In this document: in pieces, positions 1 through 10,531 of the stretch
How the letters are laid out: every line of letters starts with the position of its first letter
How positions within the stretch are numbered: position 1 is the first letter of the stretch
Origin: Viola odorata
Lineage: Eukaryota; Streptophyta; Magnoliopsida; Malpighiales; Violaceae
Direction: 5' to 3'
Length of the DNA stretch: 64,000 nucleotides
NCBI GenBank assembly: GCA_963691705.1
Contig: OY829542.1
Location: forward strand, 53,609,002-53,673,001
Program-made: the position numbers and the translations under genes
Notes under the pieces: model-generated
Database searches by the model: none
The model's input: the letters and a program-made list of their open reading frames with translations, nothing else
What the model was told of the DNA's origin: nothing

Positions 1-23
1 TACTGGGAAGAATAAAATCAAAC

Positions 24-3000
24 CTGGCCCTGTAGATACTACCACAGAATTCTCTGAATCCATAACCCAATCCATCCACAGCACTATTCCATGGCATATA
101 CCAGCCTCTGTAAATTCAACCTGTGGGGACGAGTCTTGTTATGAATGCATTTAATGAGGATTAAAACTAAAAAAACGAAAAATGGAAAGAAAGATGAACA
201 AGATAACTAAATGTTTAAGGACGTTATACACCCATACTTATCATTTCTCCTATGAACTTGCTGATCTTCTTGATCAACATTCAACACAAGAGAACAGGAC
301 ACACATCATAATCAGAAATGGTTAATTATGTCTCAAGACATTTGAATCCCCAAAGAGAAAATTCCACAGAATAACTCAGGGGAAGATCATGGCAAAAACA
401 GTACTTTAGTCGTAAACTTTTTTTAAAAACTTGTAATCAATGCTTATCATATAATGAGAATGCATTTCATAAATGGAATACGGCTTCTATAGTCAACAAG
501 TCAGTTACCTGCTTGTTGTAATTATAAGAAATACATTGCAAGGTCTTAAATTTCAGGGCCATAATAAAATACTTGAAAATTAACATACTATATTGACGTA
601 AGATATGAAGGATAAGACTGAAACCTTTTTTTACTCTTTAAGTACTACTCCAACTAACCTAACTCCGTAACATGCTAAATGCCATGTTGTGCTGTCGTGG
701 AAAAGTTAAAATCAATGTGTTGTGCTGGGATTTGGGAAAGACGGATACAAAGGCACTAGGTGTTTGTTTCTTACCTGGACATTCCCAAAGCATGGACTTA
801 TTGGTTTTGAGAAATCAAATTCGATGATCGTAAATGTCTTGCTGAGTTCCTATAAAATGTGAAGATGGTTGCGTTAACAATGAAATAGATCATTCTAGAG
901 AAGAATATGATGTAGTATTAGATAAGTAAAATTTATAATTACTTTAATCTCTCCACATTGCCAGATGAAAAATGGAAGAAGAGGACACTCTTGGGCTGCA
1001 GGTAATTCACCACATGCCCCTAAAGTGGTATTTACAACCGAATGGTCAAAACCTTCAACTTTATTTAGGCAACGACGACTATTCCAAAGATCCTGTACAT
1101 AAAGTTTATAATATGAATACAATCTTCAAATACCCTACCAACAAATAAAAATGAAACTAGAAACGCTGTCTTACTGGGAGAGACATGATACAAGCCTTCA
1201 ATAAGGCCTTACAAGGCATTATTAACACATCTTCAGAGAGGACTGAGTCAAGCATTGTCCGTTCCTTCCTAAAACACAATTCACAAGAGATGAAAAAAAA
1301 TTACGAAGTTCTTCAAATAATGAAGTATACTACTTGATAGTATAGATAACATATTTGTTTGAGTAATGAAATGTTGCATGTGAGTATATACCAAAACCGC
1401 AGATTTTGCCATGGTAGCATCCCATCATGTCCGTAATAGAATGGTTCTCCAAGCAACAAGTCAACCTACAAGCAAAATGCAAGTACAAACTAATTACATT
1501 TTAAAAGCAGAAGTGACTACTACATCTTGCCAATCTGCCAACCACAGGGTATGAATATAGGATCCAGTTTAGCTTGTCATATATTGGCAATCACTTTCTA
1601 TAAAACCTCAAAACAGCTACAAACATGGCAAGCAAAATTGATTAAGTCACACTATCATACAACAGACTTACCTTCTTCTGATCAGTATCATCCAAAGTCA
1701 AATGTTTCCTCTTTTGACAAACCTCTATGCGATCTGCAGAGAAACCATTTGCATCAGCAACGGCATGCAGATACCTAGTGCCACTTTCCCGCAGTCCAGG
1801 AAACAGTGATATCACACGTGATGTTTGTGAAAGATGTGCAACAAGAAGTGCTAAGAAGACACTATCATCAACAACAACACATAGTGAGAGAACTCTTTCC
1901 TGCAACTGAATAACATAATTTATTTTAGCCAAGGAGATGAAGAAAAAATGTAACACAGGGGGAGAGAGATCTTACAACATTGCTTAAAGCTGTTAGCATG
2001 GACGACCTCCATTGATTGTCTCCATAGATTGCAATTCTTTCAGGGGATAGTACGAGGTGAAAATCCCCAGCATTAAAATCATGCTGACTAGCCTCGATTG
2101 CTTGTGTTGTCAGATTATACATGATACTAGTGCTATCATGAACAGCATGCAAATGAACCTCTTCACCCCTGGATACAGGTATACCTTCCCGTGGAGTGAA
2201 CCACACACAGTGTTTCCAGTGGTCACACCAATCACCAGTGCCTAATGAAGCATCAAATCAGTCTTATTACTTGTATCAGCACTAAGCCATACACTTCAGT
2301 AGTTTAACTCAACAAAGTGATCTTTGTTTGGTTCAAAATTCAGCAAGTCCATTCATTACAAGTTTTACGAAGAGTTGCATAGGTAATCTTTTACAGTGTA
2401 TCTTGTGTAGCAACAAAAGTTTATGTAGTAACCATGCCTAAAGATTCAACTTCTTGAGCATCTTGTGCAGTAACAAAAGTTTCTTCATGTCCCCATGAGA
2501 TAATATGGAAAGGGACCTAACATTCAAACTTTTATTCAGTTAAATAACGATCCTTTCAGAATTACATGCTGGAAATTATTCACCTAATTCCCTTATCAGT
2601 AGTTACCATGAGGTTGCAAAAACTTAATTATGGAAAATATGGAACTATATAATTAGCAAAGCATGCCCAAATGATGTTTGTTCACATAAAACCCAGCAAC
2701 ATCCAACTGTTTATGTCCTTTGTATGATTAAAGCAATAGACTTCCTATCAAGAATATAGCAAATGTATGATCAAAGAGATTTCCAACAGTACCAAGTGGA
2801 GTGAAAATGTCCAATGTAATAGCAATCGTTACTTACTTATATTTGTTGGCAAATCTACCCATCTAGGGGCAGTGGTATAAAATATTGTCCCTTCATGATC
2901 AAGTTGAAGAACCCACCTGAAGACATAAATATAGAGATGCTATAATCGTGCCTAGAAATAAAAATATGGCACAAAGAGACAACATTTTGCTTACCATGAT

Positions 3001-5011
3001 ACTACAGCATGAACTCTACCATCACTGGCTGCCTTGATAAGCACCTCAGTTTCCCCCTGGCTGTCTGGTCGTTTCCAAAAGTCAAATTCAAAAATCTTGA
3101 AGGGTTCTGACAGCTGAATGAATTCTAAATTAAGCAAGAATAAAAGCAATTGGACCCTCTTCAGAAGTCAGTAGAAGAGTGAATTTTCTTTACCAGTTTT
3201 ATTTCCTTTGATAGTGCATCACAATGCAGGGGATGTTGATGCGGTTTGACACATAAAATAGTATCCAAGCCAGCTGGGACAAGATGAATGTTGTCAAATG
3301 CTTTTGCTTCATTATTAGACAAATCATGCAGCTTCCGCAGGAATGCACTTTCAACCAACTTTAGTATTGCAAAACAAACAGAAAAACAATTGCAAATTCA
3401 CCCATGTGAGAGTTGGAATGATGAGAAAAAACTTTTTTCAACTACAAGATATCTAGACAATAGAGGCGCATATGTAGGCACAACTTCATTTCTTGCCATA
3501 AAATGCAACGACACTGTAAACATCTCCAAATTCCATGCATCGAACCACTAAAATTTTAGCTTTATAAAAATGAAAATTTGAAAAAAGAAGAAGATTCCAA
3601 CACCAGCTAAACACCTGGCCGTAAGTAGTCGCACGATACGGTACAGTTATTGGAGTTTCAGTCAGCAGCATGTCATGTGCATGTTGCAGTGTTGGTATTA
3701 ACCCTTCACCCAGTAACTCTGAATCCAATATCTCACTTACCTATCAAAACAAAGATAAACACAATAAAATACCAAAAAGCAAAAAAAAAAGAGCATGCAT
3801 TATGCTTAAACATGCTGGCACTCACAAGAACATCTGCACGCCCAGCAATGTCCACACCAACCTTCACTTCATCAGACCTCTTGTTAATAACTTTTATATT
3901 CCTTCCCATACCATTACGGTGCAGTACTTTTTTCAACAGTTTTACCACGGGAAGGTATGATTCACAAGCAGTCACCATACCCGTAGAATTCGAACCCATT
4001 GCTCGTGCCGCCATCATTGATAGCAATCCAGTCCCAGCCCTACACAAATTTATTTCTTTATTATTTTGAACAACAATACCACTCTTAACGGGTAAAAGCT
4101 AAAAAACAACCCTAAACTGTAAAGTTTTATTTAATCGCAACCCTGAATTTTTATTTTGTTAAATTACAACCCTGGTCAAACACGAATTGTTTAAGTTACC
4201 CCCCTACCGTGATAGAAATCAGACGTGGCACCGTTGACCAACGTTATGTGCCACGTCAGCGGTGCCACGTCAGCATCTCCTGCCATGTCAGATGATACCG
4301 TCGTGTTTAACTAGGGTTGTAATTAAACAAAATAAAAGTTCAGGGTTGTGATTAAATAAAACTTTAAAGTTCAGGTTGAAAAATTCCAAAAAATGTAATA
4401 ATTACAAGAAAAATGTACAAATTCCAAAAAAAAATGTAAAAATTCACAAAAATAATTGGAAAAATATATTACTCCAAAACCCTTCCCATTACCGCACCCT
4501 TCCCTCAGTTCTCAACCCTAGAACGCCCCACTTTTCTCTCACTTCTCTTCGATTTGGTGAGTAGTTTTTGATGTTCATCTCTTAAAAATTTCAAAAAATG
4601 CTAAAATTTCAAAAAAAATTGTAAAAATTTCAACAATAATTTCAAACTGCCAAATTGCAACAGCATCACACATCATAACGGTTAACATATTTTGAACCAA
4701 CTGCAACAATGTGCTAAATTAAAAGCGCGAATTGAAAAAATTTAAAAATTACAAACTAAAATAAAAAATTTAATGAACTAAACAGAGACTTACCCAATGT
4801 CGAGCACGTGGCAAGGTTTGGTGATTGATTTTTCGATGGATTGGCGGTAAGCTCTGTTTCTTGTGGAGTCATTCAGCATGTCCAAATACGACGTCGTGGC
4901 CAGGAGGCCGTTTTGGGGATTTCCGGAAGCTTCTCCGCAATCGTCGTTTTGTTCTTCAATGACGACCCACTCTGAGTTTCCGGTGAGCGGGTCGAGCTTC
5001 AGTTGAAACAT
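24..5011 (-). CDS. PRMT7: protein arginine N-methyltransferase 7 (PRMT7), 3' end outside window
   Basis: Predicted type III arginine methyltransferase, which transfers methyl from S-adenosylmethionine to arginines of proteins. Thirteen exons join in phase with GT-AG borders: 5011-4794, 4039-3826, 3740-3615, 3358-3194, 3113-2995, 2916-2837, 2241-1976, 1899-1672, 1465-1392, 1268-1175, 1092-943, 849-775, 120-24. They give about 635 residues; plant PRMT7 is about 700, so one or more short exons lie left of the window. The first SAM-binding loop (VLDIGAGTGLLSMMA) spans the exon 1/2 junction near residue 70. The double-E loop (SEILDSELLGEG) is near residue 146. The second, degenerate PRMT module has DLLLGEPFYYG near 474, as expected for the tandem-module PRMT7 type. 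No internal stop was seen in any exon. The start at 5011 gives the conserved MFQLKLDPLTGNSEWVV start. Family identity is from recognition of plant homologues; splice sites are read directly. Confidence 0.95.
4107..4378. mobile_element. MITE with 78-bp terminal inverted repeats in PRMT7 intron 1
   Basis: Left arm 4107-4185 (starts CAACCCTAAACTGTAAAG) and right arm about 4300-4378 (ends CTTTAAAGTTCAGGTTG) are inverted copies with only a few mismatches. The interior carries three related TGCCACGTCAGC-type units (about 4228-4290). No coding sequence. Flanks are A-rich, so the target duplication is ambiguous and the superfamily cannot be set; the long inverted repeats would suit a Mutator-like MITE. 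It lies wholly inside the 4040-4793 intron. Confidence 0.8.
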
Positions 5012-5035
5012 TCATTGGGTTGACTCGGAGCTCAT
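5012..5035 (-). promoter_or_regulatory. eight-codon uORF abutting the PRMT7 start codon
   Basis: On the minus strand an ATG at 5035 opens MSSESTQ and ends with TGA at 5014-5012, directly against the PRMT7 ATG at 5011. It is in the same frame as the main ORF. Some annotated homologues carry a short extension before MFQLKL, so this may be a former N-terminal extension cut off by a nonsense change, or a real uORF acting by reinitiation. Confidence 0.6.
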
Positions 5036-5180
5036 GGCTCGGGCTTGAGAGGAGGCGAACGAAGCGAGATAGAAGTGAGGGAGAAGGCAGAGTTGAGCGC
5101 GGCGGGAGACGTAGAGAAAGCGAAGAGCATCTAGCGTTTTAGAGAGTAATGAAGTCATGAAGAAGACGATAGTGTTGTGG
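5036..5180 (-). promoter_or_regulatory. residual PRMT7 leader/promoter stub
   Basis: Only about 145 bp of apparently host sequence separates the PRMT7 uORF from retrotransposon gag. It is purine-rich on the plus strand, as expected of a pyrimidine-rich 5' leader on the minus strand. No clear TATA box is visible. Any further promoter would have to come from transposon DNA. Confidence 0.5.
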
Positions 5181-5953
5181 GGAGCAATACCATGAACGCT
5201 ACAAAAAGATGCAAGCTATGTGCCCCTCACATAACCTTACCGAGCACGCCCTAATCCAATATTTTGTGAAGGTCTCAAAGGCCGTGACAAGGCATTGCTC
5301 AACGCCGCTAGTGGTGGTGCTATCACCAGACTCACCCCTGCTGCCGCGAAGGCCACCATAGAGTTAATAGCAAGAAATTACATAACCGAGGAAAGCAGTC
5401 ATCCAGGGCAAGATGCCCAAGTGGCCGCGATGCAGATTCAATTAACCACTATGATGGGCATGCTTCAGAACATGGCCCCTGGACAGTCAATTCAGGTCAA
5501 GGCCTGTCAGATTTGCAACTTGACCGATCATCCAACAGATACATGCCCCCATATCCCTGATGAGATCCAGAGTATCAACGCCATTGGTAATTACAATCAG
5601 GCCTCATATGCACAAAACTACAATCAGGTGTGGAGACCACAAAACTCCGGTTGGGGCAACCATCAACAAGCGTCTAGCCTAGGACAACCGATGCAACATA
5701 ATCAGTACATGAATCAGGCCCAGCCACCTTTCAACGTCCAAAACTTCAAGCCTAGATCTACCTACCCAACAACCAACAATCTTTCTATCAAGCCAATCAG
5801 GGCCAGACCTCCAATTCATCTGCCCCACTGGTTGATGAGGTAGCTCACTACAAAAGCATCATCACGGATCTACAAAACCAAATGAGCATCATGGCCGCGG
5901 ACATGAAAGAATTGAAAAACAAAGGCAGATTGCCGCCCCAGACAGAGGCAAAT
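5181..5953 (+). pseudogene. outer Athila gag, left part
   Basis: Encodes the end of the retrotransposon gag domain (EQYHERYKKMQAMCPSHN, then a frameshift near 5264, then LLNAASGGA), followed by a CX2CX4HX4C zinc knuckle at about 5507-5550 and a Gln/Asn-rich tail. A second frame change near 5810 is needed to read on into PLVDEVAHYKSIITDL and KGRLPPQTEAN. The frame then stops being continuous because element A is inserted at 5953; it resumes at 13145 (PKHNMCAMTLRSG). The N-terminal part of gag and everything 5' of it is absent. Not functional. Confidence 0.88.
5949..5953. repeat. left target site duplication of element A (CAAAT)
   Basis: Identical to 13140-13144 on the other side of element A. 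Removing A plus one copy restores the outer gag reading GRLPPQTEAN-PKHNMCAMTLRSG. Confidence 0.95.
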
Positions 5954-7484
5954 TGATTGCATTGCATTTCATCATGTTTTATTGTCCCTTTACTAGTTAT
6001 TTTGGACAGTAAATCTACTGATGTTTCCCCTAAATTCCCATATCTTATCAGGTCTGGTTTGGAGGCAGTACTTGAGGAATCTGAGCAGAAGAGAGTTGGA
6101 GCTGACTACTCGAGTCTAGGCCTGGGTCTTGGCCTAGACATGTTCGTATCTGACACAGTGCGCTTACCAGAATCGTCTTGGCCTAGACTTCGGCCAAGAC
6201 TCCTTCGCGATCAGACAGTAGTTTGCAGCGTTTGGACCACTTTCAGAGTTGGACTCTCACAGCTGGCAAGTAGCAGCTGTCCCGCAATTTTAGAGGGATC
6301 TGAAGACAATCTTATGTAGAATCCCGCATGGGATCTCCCTCTTTATTTTAATTGCGATTTAGTTTCCATTTTTAGAACAATTAATTGTAATAATCTTTTA
6401 GGAGATTTTCTAGGAGATTGAGTTGGAGAAGGACAGAGGAGTTTTAGCTTACTTATAGCTGAACTCGTCCTCCCCTTCCACACACTCTCTCGACGCTCTC
6501 TTCTTCCCCAATTCGACACTTTTATACTATTGCTCCGGATTCAATTCTTTGAATCTCGGATTTAATTTATTAATGCAATCAAGTATTCTTATTATTCATT
6601 CATGAGTATGAGTAGCTAAACACCCATTCTTGGTAAGGGTTGATGAGCTTAGTTCTTATGCATTCGTGAGATCAAACCATGCTTAATAATCTCTTTATTC
6701 GTATTTATTTATTTCTTGAACTTAATCTATCGCTTACTCACTAGAGACAAGAGTTGGCCATTCTTGTTCCCTAGTAGAGAAGAGTTGCAACCAGCCTAAA
6801 AGGAGAGGGAGTACCCGTCGGCTAGGCGAAGTAGGTGACTAGTCTCGCGCCAGACTAGAAGAAATAAGTAATCTAGGTCAAGACCAGATTGACAACCTAG
6901 GGTTTCCGTGGGGAAACACCTTGACCTAGGTACTGTCTTCCCCTGTACCATTGAAGAGGTGAGCAACCATTCAAGACAGCAGTCAAACGGATAAACCCTT
7001 TAACCAGCAAGGTGTCCCTTGGCTAGGATTATCAGGAGAGGGAGTACCCGTCAGGTAATTTGAAGAGGAGGGAAGACAGGAGTGAAAAGGAGTACCTCCA
7101 CTCTATAGCAGTGCTATGAACGAAGAGATGAACATCCTTGAGTCAATGATCGAAGCATAAGAACAGAAGCTCTCATATCACCCTTACCGGGAATTCTTTC
7201 TTTTCTGATATTTCACTGTCTTGACCCCTGTCTTAGCCTAGACTCTGCCCAAGACTGTCTTGAATTATTTTATTTCTTTCTGTTTTTGTCTTTAGTTTCA
7301 GATTACAACCAACCAAAATCCAGTGACGAGGATGTCAAACTCAAGAACTACATCTCCTAAAGGTCTCTGTGGACGATCCTCTTACCATCATCTACAAACC
7401 CTTGTAGACAGTGATAAGTTGTATTTCTACCCCCAATTCCATAACTATTTCACTATTATATTTGACGTGTTCGACGCGCGGTCA
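5954..7484 (+). repeat. 5' LTR of element A
   Basis: Starts TGATTGCATTGC and ends GACGCGCGGTCA; same length as the 3' LTR. It carries two TCTTGGCC/TAGAC motif clusters (6114-6139 and 6175-6200) and a further one near 7224-7245. A 120-codon open frame at 5957-6319 is open in both LTRs but resembles nothing I recognise and is probably chance. The promoter was not confidently located. Confidence 0.95.
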
Positions 7485-7489
7485 AATTT

Positions 7490-7507
7490 TGGCGCCATTG
7501 CCGGGGA
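7490..7507 (+). other. primer binding site of element A (tRNA-Asp type)
   Basis: TGGCGCCATTGCCGGGGA lies 5 nt after the LTR end. It matches the complement of the plant tRNA-Asp 3' end with a single difference (A for G at position 8). tRNA-Asp priming is the known Athila habit. Confidence 0.88.
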
Positions 7508-7555
7508 TCTCTAACGGTATTTGTAGTTTTTGTTTTATTTTGTTTTTTATAGTTG

Positions 7556-8728
7556 ATGACCAGGTCCTCTTGCAGAGAAGAAGATTTACTGCCATACAAT
7601 CCGAATCTCTCTGAGATCGAAGCACAACTCAGAAAGATAGCTAGAAAGAGGAAAACCCCAGAAGAAAGTGAATCGGAAATCTCTAGTTCCGAAATAGATT
7701 ACAGTCTAGACCACAGTCTTGGCCAAGACTCCGGCCAAGACATGGCAGAAAATCAACAAGAGCCGGCGATGAGGGAACTGAACAGAACAGCAGAACAGGA
7801 AACCTTTTCCTGTATCAGTTTACCAGCTATACCGAATGATTGGTCTATCAAGACCAATATGGTGGCCAACCTTCCTAAGTTCTTTGGCCATTCGAATGAA
7901 AACCCATTCAAGCATCTGAGGAACCTACACGTTCAATGTGACATGATGAAACCAGCTGCTGTGAATATGGAAAGGGCAAAGTTGAAAGCTTTTCCATGCT
8001 CTCTTGAGGGGGCTGCCCAAAATTGGTTCTACGGTCTACCTCACAACACTGTCAACACATGGGCCGAGATGTCCACTTTGTTCCTAAACAAGTACTGGAA
8101 TGCAACAAAAGCAGGGGTAGCTAGAAAGAACATGGCTGCCATCCAGCAAAGGAACAATGAGGGTCTAAGTGAATATCATCAACGGTTTCGTGAGTTGCAA
8201 GAAGTTTGCCCTACACACGGAGTTGCGGATCAGACAATGATCCAGTACTTTTATGACGGGATGCTCCCAAGTAACCAGGAGAAAGTGGACTCAGCAGCTG
8301 GTGGAGCATTGCAAGATTTGACTGTCACAAGAGCCAAGATGCTACTTCAGACTATGGCAGACAATTGCCAAAATAATATTTCTTCTGACCGAAACTCTAT
8401 TCCTTCAAATCTTTGTGCTATTAATGTTGAACAAAAGTTAACTGAATTAACTGACATGGTCAAAAATCTTTCTATTAACTTTTCAGGTGCAATGCCCACA
8501 GGTATTCAGAATCAAAAGCAGGTAGCTCAAGTGTGTGGGATATGCCAGCAGCAGGATCATCAAACCAACAATTGTTATATGGTGCAAAACCCTCCAGATG
8601 ATATGACTCAGGTTAACGCAACATATGCACACAACCAAGGGAGCATGCAGAACTACCCTCAGGGAAGTAACGAGTACTCATGGAGAGGCCACCCAAACTT
8701 CAGATGGAGAGATCCAGTCCCTCCATAA
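7556..8728 (+). CDS. gag: element A gag (capsid and nucleocapsid)
   Basis: 390 codons from ATG 7556 (MTRSSCREED, the usual Athila start) to TAA 8726-8728. It contains a retrotransposon gag domain (from about residue 125: LKAFPCSLEGAAQNWFYGLP; then NNEGLSEYHQRFRELQEVCP) and a CX2CX4HX4C zinc knuckle CGICQQQDHQTNNC near residue 330. The product would form the virus-like particle and bind genomic RNA. The TAA is in the same frame as the next ORF (8729-10531), and a CAA-to-TAA change in a run of Gln codons would explain it. A paired GTCTTGGCCAAGAC motif at 7716-7741 encodes LGQDSGQD. An earlier in-frame TTG at 7553 is not needed as a start. Confidence 0.88.
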   Translation: MTRSSCREEDLLPYNPNLSEIEAQLRKIARKRKTPEESESEISSSEIDYSLDHSLGQDSGQDMAENQQEPAMRELNRTAEQETFSCISLPAIPNDWSIKTNMVANLPKFFGHSNENPFKHLRNLHVQCDMMKPAAVNMERAKLKAFPCSLEGAAQNWFYGLPHNTVNTWAEMSTLFLNKYWNATKAGVARKNMAAIQQRNNEGLSEYHQRFRELQEVCPTHGVADQTMIQYFYDGMLPSNQEKVDSAAGGALQDLTVTRAKMLLQTMADNCQNNISSDRNSIPSNLCAINVEQKLTELTDMVKNLSINFSGAMPTGIQNQKQVAQVCGICQQQDHQTNNCYMVQNPPDDMTQVNATYAHNQGSMQNYPQGSNEYSWRGHPNFRWRDPVPP

Positions 8729-10531
8729 CAGAATCTAGGCCAAGCCCCTGGCCAAGCTCCTATAGCCCAGCTACCGCCTGCCCCTCAACCTTTGCAGATT
8801 ACTGGTCCTTCTGTGGAAGATACACTCAAAAATTTTATGCAGGCAACCCAAACTAGTCTGGTAGAGATGCAGAAAATTTTTATGCTGTCACAGGTAGAGA
8901 TGCAGAAGAATTTTATGCTGTCACAGGTAGAGATGCAGAAGAATTTTATGCAATCACAGGCGGAGATGCAGAAGCAAATCAATCAGATGGCTAACCAAGG
9001 CAAATTACCTCCAACCACGGTAAACAATCCAGCGCACAATGTTAATGTTAGTGCCATGAGTTTAAGGAGTGGAAGTGTGTTACCAGAGAGGCAAGGTGCG
9101 AAAACAGACAAGGAATTGGAGACAATTCAATCGCAAGAGTTGGATGAAAATGAGGCAGAAGCTGTCTTGGCCAAACCTCAGGCCAAACCTGCTGTTCCCA
9201 CGGAAACAGAAAAAACAGAACCTGTCTTGGCCAAGACGCAGGCCAAGACGCAGGCCAAACTTGACGAGAAGGAGGAAGTGATCGAAATTCCTCCACCGTT
9301 TCCTCCTAGATCCTCAAAAGAGAAGAAGCAAGATGAAGCAAGGGACTTTATGAATTTTTTTGGAAAGATAGCTGTTAATATTCCTATGTTAGACTTAATT
9401 GCCAAAGTTCCCTCTTATGCTAAATTTCTTAAAGAATTTTGCACTAACAAAAAGAAAGTTGCAGGTATAGAGAGAGTGCATTTAGCTCATAATGTCTCTG
9501 CAGTGCAGCAACTTCCAGAGAAGTGCAAGGATCAGGGAACTTTCACCATTCCATGCCGAATAGGAAACAAGATAATTGAAAATGCCCTTTGTGATTTAGG
9601 GGCTGGCATCAACGTGATGTCCTTGAGTGAGTTCGAGACCTTGAAGATAGGAACGATGAAGGAAACTAATTTGTTGATTCAGCTAGCCGACCGAACGTTC
9701 ATCCGACCCAAGGGAGTCGTGACAGATGTCTTGGTAATGGTAAACGATTTTATATACCCAGTGGATTTTTACATTGTTGAAATGAATGTTCAATTGCCTT
9801 CTTGCACCACTGACATCTTATTAGGAAGACCATTTCTAAGGACATCGAAGGCTAAGATTGACTGCTATGAAGGGAGTATAATCCTAGAATGCTATGGAAG
9901 GACCATAAAATTCAGCATTACCGAAGCATTACAGCATCCTGATGATCCACATAGCGTGAATTTTCTTGATGTTTTAGATCCAATAACTGATAAAATGGTT
10001 GATATATGCGATCCCCTCGAGTATGTGTTGAGTAGGGGAACAAAGACTCCAGCAGGATTGAAGGGCAAATCAGGAGATCAGAAGGGACTCCAAGAAATTT
10101 TGACCAGTTTGGCCGATCCAGAAAAAACAGATTCGATCTTGGCCGGAGTCTTGGCCAAGACGCAGGCCAAGACTGCCAAACCGAAGAAGAAAATAGTAAG
10201 TTGCCAATTCGTGCAGTCTACGGTTCCTAAATTCCTACCTTCTGTTGTGCAGACACCACCGCTGGAGTTGAAGGCTTTGCAAGACCCTCCCATTACAGAT
10301 CCAGCAGCAGCAGCTGATCTAGGCCAAGCTTCAGGCCAAGATCCCTCAACCAGTCTCCACCAGAAAACGGACTTCAGCAGCACTCCACTCGCTCAACAAC
10401 AACAGTCCATCCTGGAACATCCTGGACAACCACCAGGCCAAGAACCTCCTCCTCTAGCACCTACCTATTCCCCTCCAGTTGCGGATCTAGGCCAAACATC
10501 AGGCCAAGATCCCGAGCCTCCAGCAGCATGA
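8729..10531 (+). CDS. element A gag C-terminus and aspartic protease, same frame after TAA
   Basis: An uninterrupted frame of 600 codons continues gag past the TAA to TGA 10529-10531. First in-frame ATG is 8792. It begins with a coiled-coil-like stretch made of 11-residue repeats (EMQKNFMLSQV). MSLRSG then precedes a conserved segment FMNFFGKIAVNIPMLDLI (usual Athila gag-protease boundary). The protease core has CDLGAGINVMSLSEF near 9590-9635, with D-L-G at the catalytic position, and ILLGRPFL near 9815. Two Ala/Lys/Gln-rich linkers (VLAKTQAKTQAK) and a Pro/Gln-rich tail (DLGQTSGQDPEPPAA) carry the GGCCAAGAC DNA motif. No reverse transcriptase follows. Confidence 0.85.
   Translation, partial: QNLGQAPGQAPIAQLPPAPQPLQITGPSVEDTLKNFMQATQTSLVEMQKIFMLSQVEMQKNFMLSQVEMQKNFMQSQAEMQKQINQMANQGKLPPTTVNNPAHNVNVSAMSLRSGSVLPERQGAKTDKELETIQSQELDENEAEAVLAKPQAKPAVPTETEKTEPVLAKTQAKTQAKLDEKEEVIEIPPPFPPRSSKEKKQDEARDFMNFFGKIAVNIPMLDLIAKVPSYAKFLKEFCTNKKKVAGIERVHLAHNVSAVQQLPEKCKDQGTFTIPCRIGNKIIENALCDLGAGINVMSLSEFETLKIGTMKETNLLIQLADRTFIRPKGVVTDVLVMVNDFIYPVDFYIVEMNVQLPSCTTDILLGRPFLRTSKAKIDCYEGSIILECYGRTIKFSITEALQHPDDPHSVNFLDVLDPITDKMVDICDPLEYVLSRGTKTPAGLKGKSGDQKGLQEILTSLADPEKTDSILAGVLAKTQAKTAKPKKKIVSCQFVQSTVPKFLPSVVQTPPLELKALQDPPITDPAAAADLGQASGQDPSTSLHQKTDFSSTPLAQQQQSILEHPGQPPGQEPPPLAPTYSPPVADLGQTSGQDPEPPAA
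8861..8985 (+). repeat. 33-bp tandem repeat inside element A ORF
   Basis: Units start at 8861, 8894, 8927 and 8960 (the last partial), each GTAGAGATGCAGAAGAATTT-like and coding for VEMQKNFMLSQ. Being a multiple of three it keeps the frame open and extends a predicted helix. Confidence 0.92.

Noticed and set aside
5957..6319. 120-codon frame, also open at 11612-11974
   Set aside because: Lies in the LTRs, no recognisable domain; two young LTR copies are not independent evidence of selection.
7490..7507. tRNA gene
   Set aside because: Only the complement of a tRNA 3' end directly after an LTR, i.e. a primer binding site.
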